Shown here one piece after another: positions 1 to 6,622 of a stretch of DNA of 64,000 nucleotides (position 1 is its first letter; each line of letters starts with the position of its first letter). The notes beneath the pieces were generated by a model. The model had not been told where the DNA came from. It searched no databases and was given only the letters and a program-made list of their open reading frames with translations. Both the position numbers and the translations under genes were made by a program. This stretch comes from Staphylococcus intermedius NCTC 11048 (GTDB taxonomy: Bacteria > Bacillota > Bacilli > Staphylococcales > Staphylococcaceae): assembly GCF_002902385.1 (NCBI RefSeq), contig NZ_PPQH01000009.1, positions 1-64,000 on the forward strand. Reading direction: 5' to 3'.

Positions 1-1
1 T

Positions 2-1408
2 AAACCACCAGCGATTGACCCAGAGCCAAACAAAGAACCAGACAAGCCGACAGTGAGGTTTAAAGACGTTACAAAAGTTATCTATACCATCAAACGTAGT
101 GACTTTGGTTCATGGGATAAATTTGAACATCGTGTAGCGTGGGGCGAAAGACGCAAAGGTAAGGTTAAAGGTGTAACGATTAAAAACGCGCACACAATGC
201 GTTCAGTGAGCGACTTATATAACGATAGGAATCAATATATCAATTCAAATGAATACCCACATTACTATATTGATTACATCTCATCGTGGTCGCCACGCGA
301 CGAGGGGTACGAGTACCCTGGAGAACCAAATAACTTGGTTATCGAGATATGTGGTGATTATGCAGACGACAAAGAAGCATTCATCTTGAGTGAGTTGAAA
401 GCTATCATGTTAGTTTATGAGATATTTAAAAATCACAACATCCAGCCTAAACTTAAAAACTTAAAAATCGAAAACAAAGTATGGCGTTCGTTGAAAGAAC
501 ATGTCAATTGGGATTTCGTAAAAGACGGTTTTCCACCTGAACAAAAAGTTGATGAACTTATTAAAAAGATTTACGGTTTGTACGAAAACCGCGAAAAATT
601 ACTTGCTAACGTAAATAAGGAAAAAGTAACAAAGTCAAAAATAAAAGTTGTTGTTGATGGAAAAAATAAAGATGTTGTCGCTCAAAGTGAGTCTAAAAAG
701 GGTGAAAAGAATGTTACATCTAATTCACCTAAGATAACCGTCGAAAAGAGTAAGTATGCTTTTAAACAGGCTTTAGACAAACAAATGCGTGTTAACCCGC
801 AAACTAACACAGGTGGCGGTTGGTATAGCGCAAGTCGTGCCAAAACAAGTGACGCTATGAACCCAACTAAGATATGGAACAATATTACACAACGTTATCA
901 AATGTTGGATTTAGGTAAATATCAAGGTGTTCCAGTATCGAAATTAAATCAGTTGTTGGACGGAAGAGGGAAGTTACACAACCAAGGAAAAGTATTTGCT
1001 GATGCTTGTAAAAAATATAAGCTAAACGAGATTTACTTGATTGCTCATGCGATTTTAGAAAGTGGCAATGGAAAATCGAACTTTGCAAGTGGTACTTATG
1101 GTGTTTACAACTTCTTTGGCATAGGTGCAGTTGATTCAAACCCTAACAACGCGATTGACTTCGCTAGAAATAGCGGTTGGACTACACCGGCTAAAGCTAT
1201 TATTGGTGGTGCTAAGTTTGTAAGACAAAGATATATTTCTAAAGGACAGAATACGCTTTATCGTATGCGTTGGAATCCTAAAGCGCCCGCAACGCATCAA
1301 TACGCTACTGATATAAACTGGTGTACGCATCAAGCAACAATAATGGCGAGTTATTACAAAAAAATAAAGTTATCAGGAATACACTATATTCAAGATAAGT
1401 ATAAGTAG
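2..1408 (+). CDS. Phage tail-associated peptidoglycan hydrolase, C-terminal part (partial at window edge)
   Basis: The reading frame is open from base 2, so the gene starts outside the window; the GTG at 53 is internal. The visible part begins with a Pro/Glu/Lys-rich linker (bases 5-52), then about 200 residues of unassigned sequence. It ends in a glucosaminidase-like (GH73) domain at roughly bases 900-1400. The segment AILESGNG at about 1049-1072 carries the presumed catalytic Glu (codon 1058-1060), and YNFFGIGA follows, both typical of the family. Known relatives are tail-tip enzymes that locally cut the glycan strand during DNA injection. The next gene starts 8 bases after the stop, and the order lysin, fibre, holin, endolysin is that of phi11-like staphylococcal phages. 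The domain call is fairly safe; the full architecture, for example an N-terminal CHAP domain, cannot be seen. Confidence 0.8.
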   Translation, partial: KPPAIDPEPNKEPDKPTVRFKDVTKVIYTIKRSDFGSWDKFEHRVAWGERRKGKVKGVTIKNAHTMRSVSDLYNDRNQYINSNEYPHYYIDYISSWSPRDEGYEYPGEPNNLVIEICGDYADDKEAFILSELKAIMLVYEIFKNHNIQPKLKNLKIENKVWRSLKEHVNWDFVKDGFPPEQKVDELIKKIYGLYENREKLLANVNKEKVTKSKIKVVVDGKNKDVVAQSESKKGEKNVTSNSPKITVEKSKYAFKQALDKQMRVNPQTNTGGGWYSASRAKTSDAMNPTKIWNNITQRYQMLDLGKYQGVPVSKLNQLLDGRGKLHNQGKVFADACKKYKLNEIYLIAHAILESGNGKSNFASGTYGVYNFFGIGAVDSNPNNAIDFARNSGWTTPAKAIIGGAKFVRQRYISKGQNTLYRMRWNPKAPATHQYATDINWCTHQATIMASYYKKIKLSGIHYIQDKYK

Positions 1409-1416
1409 GTGATTGA

Positions 1417-2661
1417 GTGATATATAAAAACAAAGATATTAAAGCAAACATCAATTCAAACGGTGTTGATGTAGGTACTATCGATGCTAACTTTTATACT
1501 AAAGATGTTGGTACAGCATCTATTAGAATTAGTATAAGTTGGCAAGGTAAGCCTTTCGATTTATCGAAAACAAGTTTTACACCTCAACTAGATCTATTTT
1601 GCGAAGACGGTTCAATTTTTATTGACGAGAAAATCGATGTCATTTCCCAAATTGGTGGTTTGATTCAATATAACGTTAGCGACAAGGTCATTCGCCACGC
1701 TGGTAAAGTTAAAGCTAAACTATTTTTAACGAATGGCAATGAATCTATTCATGCGTTAAATTTTGAATTCACTATTATTGACAGTGAAATTGATTCTCTT
1801 GTCTCCAAAGAGGTAAGCGTTAATTTAGTAGACGACACTGTACGTCGCATCGTAAAAGAAAATGCGATTCAATTATTAGGAGACGATTTCAAAACAAATT
1901 TGAATGACAATATTAAAGTATATTTGAATGACAACACCGATAAATTTAAAGGTGAATCGTTTAAATATACTGATTTCACTGAAGAACAATTAAGTGAACT
2001 AAAAGGAGAACGAGGAGAAGTTGGACCACCAGGCCCACCAGGAGAAAAGGGTGAACAGGGACCTAGAGGACTTCAAGGAGAAAAAGGTGTTGCCGGCAGC
2101 ACAGGCCCTCAAGGCCCATCGGGAATACCTGGAGAAAGAGGACCTCAAGGAGAGCGCGGGCCTCAGGGAATAACTGGAGATAAAGGTGATAGAGGCGACG
2201 TAGGTCCACAAGGGGTGCAAGGTCCACCAGGTATGAAAGGAGAACAGGGTGTACCTGGAAACACAGGACCTCAGGGGCCGCCAGGGAAAGACGCGGTTAT
2301 TTTCGATACTTCTTGGATTAATTTAAATTTAATCAACGGTGTACAGTCCTATGGCAGCACATCTACTCCATCATATAGATTGGTACAAAGCGATTCTGTT
2401 TATTTTTTAAGTTTTACTGGAGCTGTAAAAAATATTACATCAACACCTCTAGTAATAGCTAAGCTACCTAGCAATGTAAGTAATAAAATAACTGGCGATA
2501 TTCCATTCGTTCAAAACACATCGATAAAAAGTGGTAATGCTAGTTTTGCACGTTGGACTGTTAAGGCGGACGGTAGCATAGAATTATTTAGGACATCAGA
2601 AGGGAATAGTAGCTTAAGCGAGTCAGATTACTTTCCTATTTCAATAACTATAATTTTGTAA
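1417..2661 (+). CDS. Phage baseplate/fibre protein, BppU-like N-terminus with collagen-like stalk
   Basis: 414 residues with a GTG start 5 bases after AGGTGA. Residues 1-130 resemble the BppU N-terminal domain of phage upper baseplate proteins, which docks the fibre on the baseplate. A short linker is followed by 32 uninterrupted Gly-X-Y triplets (residues 197-292, bases 2005-2292), often Pro at X and charged or Gln at Y, predicting a collagen-type triple helix. The last 120 residues form a beta-rich head of unknown specificity, the likely tip. It lies between the tail lysin and the holin, so it is a late structural gene. The trimeric stalk is inference from the repeat. Which wall or surface ligand the head binds cannot be told. 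Confidence 0.78.
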   Translation: MIYKNKDIKANINSNGVDVGTIDANFYTKDVGTASIRISISWQGKPFDLSKTSFTPQLDLFCEDGSIFIDEKIDVISQIGGLIQYNVSDKVIRHAGKVKAKLFLTNGNESIHALNFEFTIIDSEIDSLVSKEVSVNLVDDTVRRIVKENAIQLLGDDFKTNLNDNIKVYLNDNTDKFKGESFKYTDFTEEQLSELKGERGEVGPPGPPGEKGEQGPRGLQGEKGVAGSTGPQGPSGIPGERGPQGERGPQGITGDKGDRGDVGPQGVQGPPGMKGEQGVPGNTGPQGPPGKDAVIFDTSWINLNLINGVQSYGSTSTPSYRLVQSDSVYFLSFTGAVKNITSTPLVIAKLPSNVSNKITGDIPFVQNTSIKSGNASFARWTVKADGSIELFRTSEGNSSLSESDYFPISITIIL

Positions 2662-2690
2662 AAAGTCGGCACTGATGTGTCGGCTTTTTA
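2660..2690 (+). terminator. Hairpin after fibre gene
   Basis: A 13-bp stem (2660-2672 with 2677-2689) containing two G-U pairs and a TGAT loop is followed by T-rich sequence. It sits between the fibre stop codon and the holin ribosome site, so it probably attenuates transcription rather than ending it, because the lysis genes have no obvious separate promoter. Confidence 0.5.
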
Positions 2691-2709
2691 TTTTGAGGAG
2701 GAATTAAAT

Positions 2710-2958
2710 ATGGAAGATAAAATTAAACAGTTTATCGCTTTAATTGGTGGCTTTCTAGGCGCTCTATATTTAGCATTACAAGCTAGTGGAATCAGTGCGG
2801 AATGGATTAATCCGCAAGCAGTTGATGCATGGATTAACGTATTAAATACAGGTGTGCCTCTAGCATTAGTAGCGTATGGTGTGTGGAAGAATACATTTAT
2901 TGTTAAAAAATCAGCACGTGAACAAGAGGAATATCTGAAAGAGAAAGGGCTGAAGTGA
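2710..2958 (+). CDS. Holin
   Basis: An 82-residue protein starting at the ATG preceded by GAGGAGG (about 8 bases upstream). A GTG upstream at 2677 lies inside the preceding hairpin and has no ribosome site. Two hydrophobic stretches (about residues 5-25 and 42-64) are separated by a short turn, and the C-terminus is highly charged (KKSAREQEEYLKEKG), the usual layout of small phage holins. The endolysin starts 1 base after its stop. By family knowledge it would oligomerise in the membrane and release the endolysin. I call it from size, topology and position; I did not identify a specific holin subfamily. Confidence 0.8.
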   Translation: MEDKIKQFIALIGGFLGALYLALQASGISAEWINPQAVDAWINVLNTGVPLALVAYGVWKNTFIVKKSAREQEEYLKEKGLK

Positions 2959-2959
2959 C

Positions 2960-4420
2960 ATGCTAACTGCTATTGACTATCTTACGAAAAAAGGTTGGAA
3001 AATATCGTCTGACCCACGCACTTACGATGGTTATCCTAAAAACTATGGATACCGCAATTACATTGAAAAAGGTATTAACTACGACGAATTTTGCGGTGGT
3101 TATCATAGAGCGTTTGACGTGTATTCTAACGCAACAAATGACGTGCCTGCAGTAACAAGTGGTAGAGTCATCGAAGCGAATGACTACGGTAATTTTGGTG
3201 GTACATTCGTCGTTAAAGATGCTAACGGTAATGAATGGATCTATGGCCATCTTCAACGCGGCTCAATGCGTTTTGTTGTAGGTGACAAAGTCAATCAAGG
3301 CGATATTGTTGGTTTACAAGGTAGTAGCAACTATTACGACAATCCTATGAGTGCCCATTTGCATATACAGTTACGACCTAAAGATGCATCAAAAGACGAA
3401 AAATCACAAGTGTGTAGCGGGTTAGCAATAGAGAAGTACGACATTACTAACTTAAATAAAAAACAAGATAAATCGAAGAACGGGAGAGTGAAAGAATTGA
3501 AACACATTTATTCAAATCACATTAAAGGTAGTAAAATTACAGCGCCTAAACCTAGCATTCAAGGTGTAGTTATCCATAATGACTATGGCAGTATGTCACC
3601 GAGTCAATATTTATCGTGGTTGTATGCGCGTGAAAATAATGGAATGTATGTGAATGGTTGGGCGAGTGTTTATGCCAATAGAAATGAAGTACTTTGGTAT
3701 CATCCGACGGATTATGTAGAGTGGCATTGCGGACATCAATGGGCTAATGCTAATTTAATCGGTTTCGAAGTGTGCGAGTCGTATCCTGGTAGAATCTCGG
3801 ACAAATTATTTTTAGAAAACGAAGAAGCGACATTAAAAGTAGCTGCGGACGTGATGAAATCATATGGATTACCAGTTAATCGCAACACTGTACGTCTGCA
3901 TAACGAATTCTTCGGTACTTCTTGCCCACATCGCTCATGGGAATTGCATGTTGGTAAAGGTGCACGATACACAACTGCAAATATTAATAAAATGAAAGAC
4001 TACTTCATCAAACGCATCAAACATTATTATGACGGTGGAAAGTTAGAAGTAAGCAAAGCGGTAACAGTTCAGCAATCTGACGTTAAGCATCAAGTGAAAA
4101 AGCAAGAAGCTAAGCAAGTTGTTAAAGCAACAGATTGGAAACAAAATAAGGACGGTATTTGGTACAAAGCTGAACATGCTTCGTTTACCGTTACTGTATC
4201 AGAGGGGATTATCACAAGATATAAAGGACCTTGGACAGGTCATCCTCAAGCTGGCGTATTACAAAAAGGTCAAACGATTAAATATGATGAAGTTCAAAAA
4301 TTTGATGGTCACGTGTGGGTTTCTTGGGAAACGTTCGAGGGCGAAACTGTATATATGCCAGTGCGTACATGGGACGCTAAAACTGGCAAAGTCGGTAAGT
4401 TGTGGGGCGAAATTAAATAA
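2960..4420 (+). CDS. Endolysin: M23 peptidase + amidase + SH3b
   Basis: 486 residues. The N-terminal M23 (lysostaphin-type) peptidase shows zinc ligands His49 and Asp53 (HRAFD) and His133-Leu-His135. This domain normally cuts the pentaglycine cross-bridge. A central type-2 amidase domain (about residues 190-335) carries GVVIHNDYG, the central His (WHCGHQW) and the late His/Cys segment ending in SCPHRSW. The C-terminal SH3_5 wall-binding domain spans about residues 388-480 (DGIWYKAEHASF to KLWGEIK). Length and domain order match the endolysin of staphylococcal phage 2638A as I remember it. No signal peptide is present, so release depends on the holin. An internal TTG at residue 180 with an upstream GGGAG could start a shorter amidase-SH3b product. 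Confidence 0.93.
   Translation: MLTAIDYLTKKGWKISSDPRTYDGYPKNYGYRNYIEKGINYDEFCGGYHRAFDVYSNATNDVPAVTSGRVIEANDYGNFGGTFVVKDANGNEWIYGHLQRGSMRFVVGDKVNQGDIVGLQGSSNYYDNPMSAHLHIQLRPKDASKDEKSQVCSGLAIEKYDITNLNKKQDKSKNGRVKELKHIYSNHIKGSKITAPKPSIQGVVIHNDYGSMSPSQYLSWLYARENNGMYVNGWASVYANRNEVLWYHPTDYVEWHCGHQWANANLIGFEVCESYPGRISDKLFLENEEATLKVAADVMKSYGLPVNRNTVRLHNEFFGTSCPHRSWELHVGKGARYTTANINKMKDYFIKRIKHYYDGGKLEVSKAVTVQQSDVKHQVKKQEAKQVVKATDWKQNKDGIWYKAEHASFTVTVSEGIITRYKGPWTGHPQAGVLQKGQTIKYDEVQKFDGHVWVSWETFEGETVYMPVRTWDAKTGKVGKLWGEIK
3482..3499 (+). promoter_or_regulatory. Possible internal translation start in endolysin
   Basis: GGGAG at 3482-3486 is followed by an in-frame GTG (3488) and an in-frame TTG (3497, residue 180), exactly in the linker between the M23 and amidase domains. 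Ply2638A is known to have a secondary start between its lytic domains. The spacing of about 10 bases to the TTG is acceptable but the signal is not strong, so this is a prediction. Confidence 0.4.
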
Positions 4421-4452
4421 AATATGATACACTATGTATATCCACGACATGA

Positions 4453-4484
4453 AAGGGTGGTCATTGCGACTGCCCTTCTTTTTT
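4453..4484 (+). terminator. Terminator after lysis cassette
   Basis: A 10-bp stem (4453-4462 with 4468-4477, two wobble pairs), a 5-base loop and a T-rich tail CTTTTTT. It ends the late phage transcript 32 bases after the endolysin stop. Confidence 0.7.
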
Positions 4485-4525
4485 ATGCTATAATATACAT
4501 AGATTACCGGTAACCAATCCTGCTT

Positions 4526-4570
4526 ATTTACCACCACCTATACTAGTTAATGGGGGGAGGTAAATATTTT
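4526..4570 (+). terminator. Second hairpin before the cargo operon
   Basis: ATTTACC at 4526-4532 pairs with GGTAAAT at 4559-4565, extended by C-rich and G-rich arms, and a T-rich tail follows. With the preceding terminator it isolates the downstream operon from phage late transcription. Confidence 0.5.
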
Positions 4571-4572
4571 TA

Positions 4573-4601
4573 TTGACTAATTAGTTAATAGAGTTTATGA
4601 T
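4573..4601 (+). promoter_or_regulatory. Sigma-A promoter of the toxin-antitoxin-chaperone operon
   Basis: TTGACT (4573-4578), 17-base spacer, TATGAT (4596-4601). Transcription would start near 4608. The ATG codons at 4597 and 4600 therefore lie within or upstream of the -10 element and cannot be used. This supports the TTG at 4639 as the start of the first gene and shows that the operon is transcribed independently in the lysogen. Confidence 0.75.
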
Positions 4602-4638
4602 GGCTATGTTTATACCTGCAGAAAGATGGGGATGCAGT

Positions 4639-5148
4639 TTGATTATTGAATTAATAGGGTATCATGGTACTACTCAAGACAACTCTTTAAGTATAATAAG
4701 GAACAAAAGTTTTAAAAAGTCAAATAAGAAAAACGAATGGCTTGGACATGGTGCTTATTTTTATGAATTGTATGAAAAGGCTGAGTGGTGGGCCAGTCTA
4801 AAAAAGAATCCAGCCATTATAAAAGCTAAAATATTGGTAGCTGAAAAAAGTTATATCAACTTAGATAAACCAAGTGAAGAAGATAAATTAGGAAAATTTA
4901 TAGAAACAATTGAAAAAAGTGGAGTGAAATTTACAGTTCCTGGCGATACTGAAGAAATTAGATGCCAAATAATGAATTTATATATGAGTTATGGAAACTT
5001 TAAAGTAATATCCGGTACACTTCCTTCAACTAACAAGAGGTATAAAAGACAATTAGATAGTATAGGGTATCCCAGAACAGAAAAACAGATTTGTGTACAC
5101 GATGTAGATTGTATAGTGTATAATGAACTAGAAGTCGTGAACTGTTAG
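4639..5148 (+). CDS. ADP-ribosyltransferase-like toxin of a CmdTAC-type system
   Basis: 169 residues from a TTG start preceded by GGGG at 4628-4631. Upstream ATGs lie in or near the promoter. The motif YHGT at residues 8-11, followed about 30 residues later by WLGHGAYFYE (34-43), matches the H and Y motifs of H-Y-E class (PARP/diphtheria-toxin-like) ADP-ribosyltransferases. A candidate for the third acidic residue lies in the C-terminal strand (DVDCIVYNE). The gene is followed after 12 bases by a small acidic protein and then by a SecB-like chaperone, the order toxin-antitoxin-chaperone. CmdT of E. coli CmdTAC is an mRNA-modifying ADP-ribosyltransferase freed during phage infection. That this protein has the same target is inference. 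The region is visibly AT-richer than the phage structural genes, suggesting separate acquisition. The weak TTG start, beside a strong ribosome site on the next gene, would keep toxin below antitoxin. Confidence 0.65.
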   Translation: MIIELIGYHGTTQDNSLSIIRNKSFKKSNKKNEWLGHGAYFYELYEKAEWWASLKKNPAIIKAKILVAEKSYINLDKPSEEDKLGKFIETIEKSGVKFTVPGDTEEIRCQIMNLYMSYGNFKVISGTLPSTNKRYKRQLDSIGYPRTEKQICVHDVDCIVYNELEVVNC

Positions 5149-5160
5149 GAGGTAGTAATT

Positions 5161-5472
5161 ATGTATGATATAAAAGAAATTGTTGAAATTGCTAAAGAAA
5201 TTGGTATGGAAGTTGATGAGTCCCCAGAAAATAACGAAAGTGGTTTTTATTCTATTAGCGATAATAATCAAACAGAAAAATGGGACGCTTTTTCAGCTTT
5301 TGGCCTGGTTTCTGCAATAAAGAAAAATGACGACTGTCATAATAATTACTTTAATAAACACTCTTACACTAAAGAAACAAATAGATTTTCTTATAATAGT
5401 TCAATTTCTAAAAATAATACTTTCCCTTCTAATCCAGAAAAAATTGATTCACTAATAACGGAGGCGGCGTGA
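5161..5472 (+). CDS. Probable antitoxin of the CmdTAC-type operon
   Basis: 103 residues, ATG preceded by an excellent ribosome site (TTAGGAGGTAG). The protein is acidic and has no enzyme motif. The N-terminal half (IKEIVEIAKEIGMEV, then EKWDAFSAFGLV) could fold. The C-terminal half is Asn/Ser/Lys-rich with scattered Phe/Tyr and looks disordered, as expected for a chaperone-addiction tail bound by a SecB-like partner. It follows the ART-like gene by 12 bases, and its stop TGA overlaps the next ATG (TGATG), which implies translational coupling to the chaperone. No family was recognised from sequence; the role is inferred from position and composition. Confidence 0.55.
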   Translation: MYDIKEIVEIAKEIGMEVDESPENNESGFYSISDNNQTEKWDAFSAFGLVSAIKKNDDCHNNYFNKHSYTKETNRFSYNSSISKNNTFPSNPEKIDSLITEAA

Positions 5473-5897
5473 TGGCGGCTATAAATTTTATTAATTACGT
5501 AGTAGATACTATGTATTATAAAACTAACCCTAATTTTGACATTGACAACAATGAAGATATAATTATTGATGAGGAAGTTGACGCTCATATAAATATTATT
5601 GATAACGAAAAAACAGCAATAATAACTTTGAGATCTGAACTTAAAGAAAAAGATAGTGTGCCCTTCTCTTTTGAAGTAAGGATAGTGGGTTATTTTGAAT
5701 TTGATGAAAAAGAATCAGATGGGGTGGATTTTAAAGATTTGTTAAAAACTAATGCGGTTGCTATTTTATTCCCATATTTAAGAGCGATTGTAAGTGAGTT
5801 AACAGGGAAATCGAATAGATTTCCAAACTATAATATGCCAGTCAGAAATATAGCTCGAGAAATGGCTGAAAAAAATAATATAACAATCACAGAATAA
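5472..5897 (+). CDS. SecB-like chaperone of the CmdTAC-type operon
   Basis: 141 residues from ATG 5472, ribosome site GGAGG 7 bases upstream. Strand-rich N-terminal two-thirds, then AILFPYLRAIVSELTG and a Pro-containing MPVRNIAREM tail. This corresponds to the SecB signature in which an (I/L)LFPYxR helix is followed by a Pro-rich loop and a last helix. Firmicutes have no housekeeping SecB for Sec export, so a solitary SecB homologue on a prophage, coupled to a small acidic protein and an ART-like protein, fits the chaperone of a toxin-antitoxin-chaperone module (CmdC or Rv1957 type). Expected role: stabilise the antitoxin tail, and let go of it when a phage protein competes for the chaperone. 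The family call is fairly firm; the mechanism is inference. Confidence 0.72.
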   Translation: MAAINFINYVVDTMYYKTNPNFDIDNNEDIIIDEEVDAHINIIDNEKTAIITLRSELKEKDSVPFSFEVRIVGYFEFDEKESDGVDFKDLLKTNAVAILFPYLRAIVSELTGKSNRFPNYNMPVRNIAREMAEKNNITITE

Positions 5898-5938
5898 CTA
5901 AATTAAAACAGCGGTACCCACCTACCGAGCGTATTTTA

Positions 5939-6000
5939 GGCAACTGTTACTGACGGTTGCCTATTTACCCACCACACCCTAACCGGTGTGGTATTTTTTT
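5939..6000 (+). terminator. Double terminator after the chaperone gene
   Basis: A first hairpin pairs GGCAAC (5939-5944) with GTTGCC (5956-5961). A second, perfect 8-bp stem ACCACACC/GGTGTGGT (5971-5978, 5985-5992) is followed by A and seven Ts. The pair ends the three-gene operon. Confidence 0.8.
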
Positions 6001-6031
6001 GCGTAAAAATTAAAAAAGTTAGTGATAGGGG

Positions 6032-6060
6032 TTGTAAAAAGGACGATTGTCCTTTATAAT
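6032..6060 (+). promoter_or_regulatory. Promoter with palindromic operator before small peptide genes
   Basis: TTGTAA (6032-6037), 17 bases, TATAAT (6055-6060). The spacer is almost entirely the palindrome AAAGGAC-GATT-GTCCTTT (6038-6055), an apparent repressor site placed to block polymerase. The regulator is not identified. Confidence 0.65.
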
Positions 6061-6087
6061 GATAAGTGTAGTAAGGGAGGTGATAAC

Positions 6088-6213
6088 ATGGATAGGCTAC
6101 AACGGCAAGAAATTGAAGCAAGAATTGCAGAATCCAAAAGCAATACCTTTCGAAACTACTGCTTGGGGATTGCAACGCTTGCTTCTATAATCAAACTATG
6201 GTGGGGGATTTAA
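6088..6213 (+). CDS. 41-residue amphipathic/membrane peptide, phage cargo
   Basis: ATG preceded by GGGAGGTGA. A charged N-terminal helix (DRLQRQEIEARIAESKSN) is followed by a hydrophobic segment (residues 25-40, LGIATLASIIKLWWGI) that ends at the C-terminus. It has its own promoter with a palindromic operator. A second small membrane peptide follows 35 bases later. Size and composition are compatible with a membrane-active toxin or a lysis or superinfection modulator, but I recognise no family. A hairpin (GGGGGA/TTCCCTCC, about 6202-6221) overlaps its stop. Confidence 0.6.
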   Translation: MDRLQRQEIEARIAESKSNTFRNYCLGIATLASIIKLWWGI

Positions 6214-6248
6214 TTCCCTCCTTCATAGTATAAAACGAGGTGACTAAT

Positions 6249-6341
6249 ATGACAAATCTTACGAAATTTAAAATTGTATTAAATTATACAATTGGCGTCT
6301 TAGCTCTAGTATTTGCTGTATACATTCTATTCTTTTTATAA
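6249..6341 (+). CDS. 30-residue single-pass membrane peptide
   Basis: ATG preceded by GAGGTGA at good spacing. A short basic N-terminus (MTNLTKFK) is followed by about 20 hydrophobic residues ending ILFFL-stop. Membrane insertion is clear; function is unknown. It is probably co-transcribed with the 41-residue peptide upstream. The length and profile resemble staphylococcal type I toxin peptides, but no antisense RNA gene was recognised. Confidence 0.5.
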   Translation: MTNLTKFKIVLNYTIGVLALVFAVYILFFL

Positions 6342-6367
6342 CGAAGTAATTAATCAATAGCCTATCC

Positions 6368-6568
6368 ATGTTTTATATGATAATTCAAACAGTAAAAAAA
6401 TTAATTGATTCAAATATTGATGCAACTACAATTGAAAAGAACACAGGTGTTGACGCTTCTTCTATTAGGAGAATAAGACGTGAGGAAAGAACTGTAGAAA
6501 AGTTGAGTTTCGAAAAAGGTATCGCCTTATACAACTACCAAAAGCAACTCGAAAAAGAAAACGAATAA
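6368..6568 (+). CDS. Small HTH-type DNA-binding protein, prophage end
   Basis: 66 residues from ATG 6368, or 63 from ATG 6377; neither has a clear ribosome site. The segment TTIEKNTGVDASSIRRIRR reads as a helix-turn-helix (second helix, Gly turn, Arg-rich recognition helix), and the C-terminal part is helical and charged. Small proteins of this type are common at the right end of staphylococcal prophages. It may be the repressor for the palindromic operator at 6038-6055, but that is speculation. The gene ends just before the phage-host junction. Confidence 0.55.
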   Translation: MFYMIIQTVKKLIDSNIDATTIEKNTGVDASSIRRIRREERTVEKLSFEKGIALYNYQKQLEKENE

Positions 6569-6572
6569 ATTA

Positions 6573-6602
6573 ACCCCGCCTGCAATAGGTGGGGTTAATT
6601 TT
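6573..6602 (+). terminator. Terminator at prophage right end
   Basis: AACCCC-G-CC pairs with GG-T-GGGGTT (6573-6597) around a short loop, followed by AATTTT. It closes phage transcription just before host sequence resumes. Confidence 0.65.
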
Positions 6603-6622
6603 AGGGGGTATGAAATAGGTAC
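6600..6622. other. Approximate prophage attachment junction (attR)
   Basis: To the left are phage genes and a terminator. From about 6615 the reading frame suddenly encodes the middle of a DASS transporter (IGTLIGTPP onward). The crossover must lie within or just left of this stretch. The exact core cannot be set without the other prophage end. ATAGGT occurs at 6585-6590 and again at 6615-6620. Confidence 0.55.

Noticed and set aside
4597-4638. Longer toxin reading frame from ATG 4597
   Set aside because: This ATG lies within the -10 promoter element and lacks a ribosome site; the TTG at 4639 fits better.
1-6600. tRNA genes or an integrase in the prophage part
   Set aside because: None seen; the integrase is expected at the other prophage end, outside the window.
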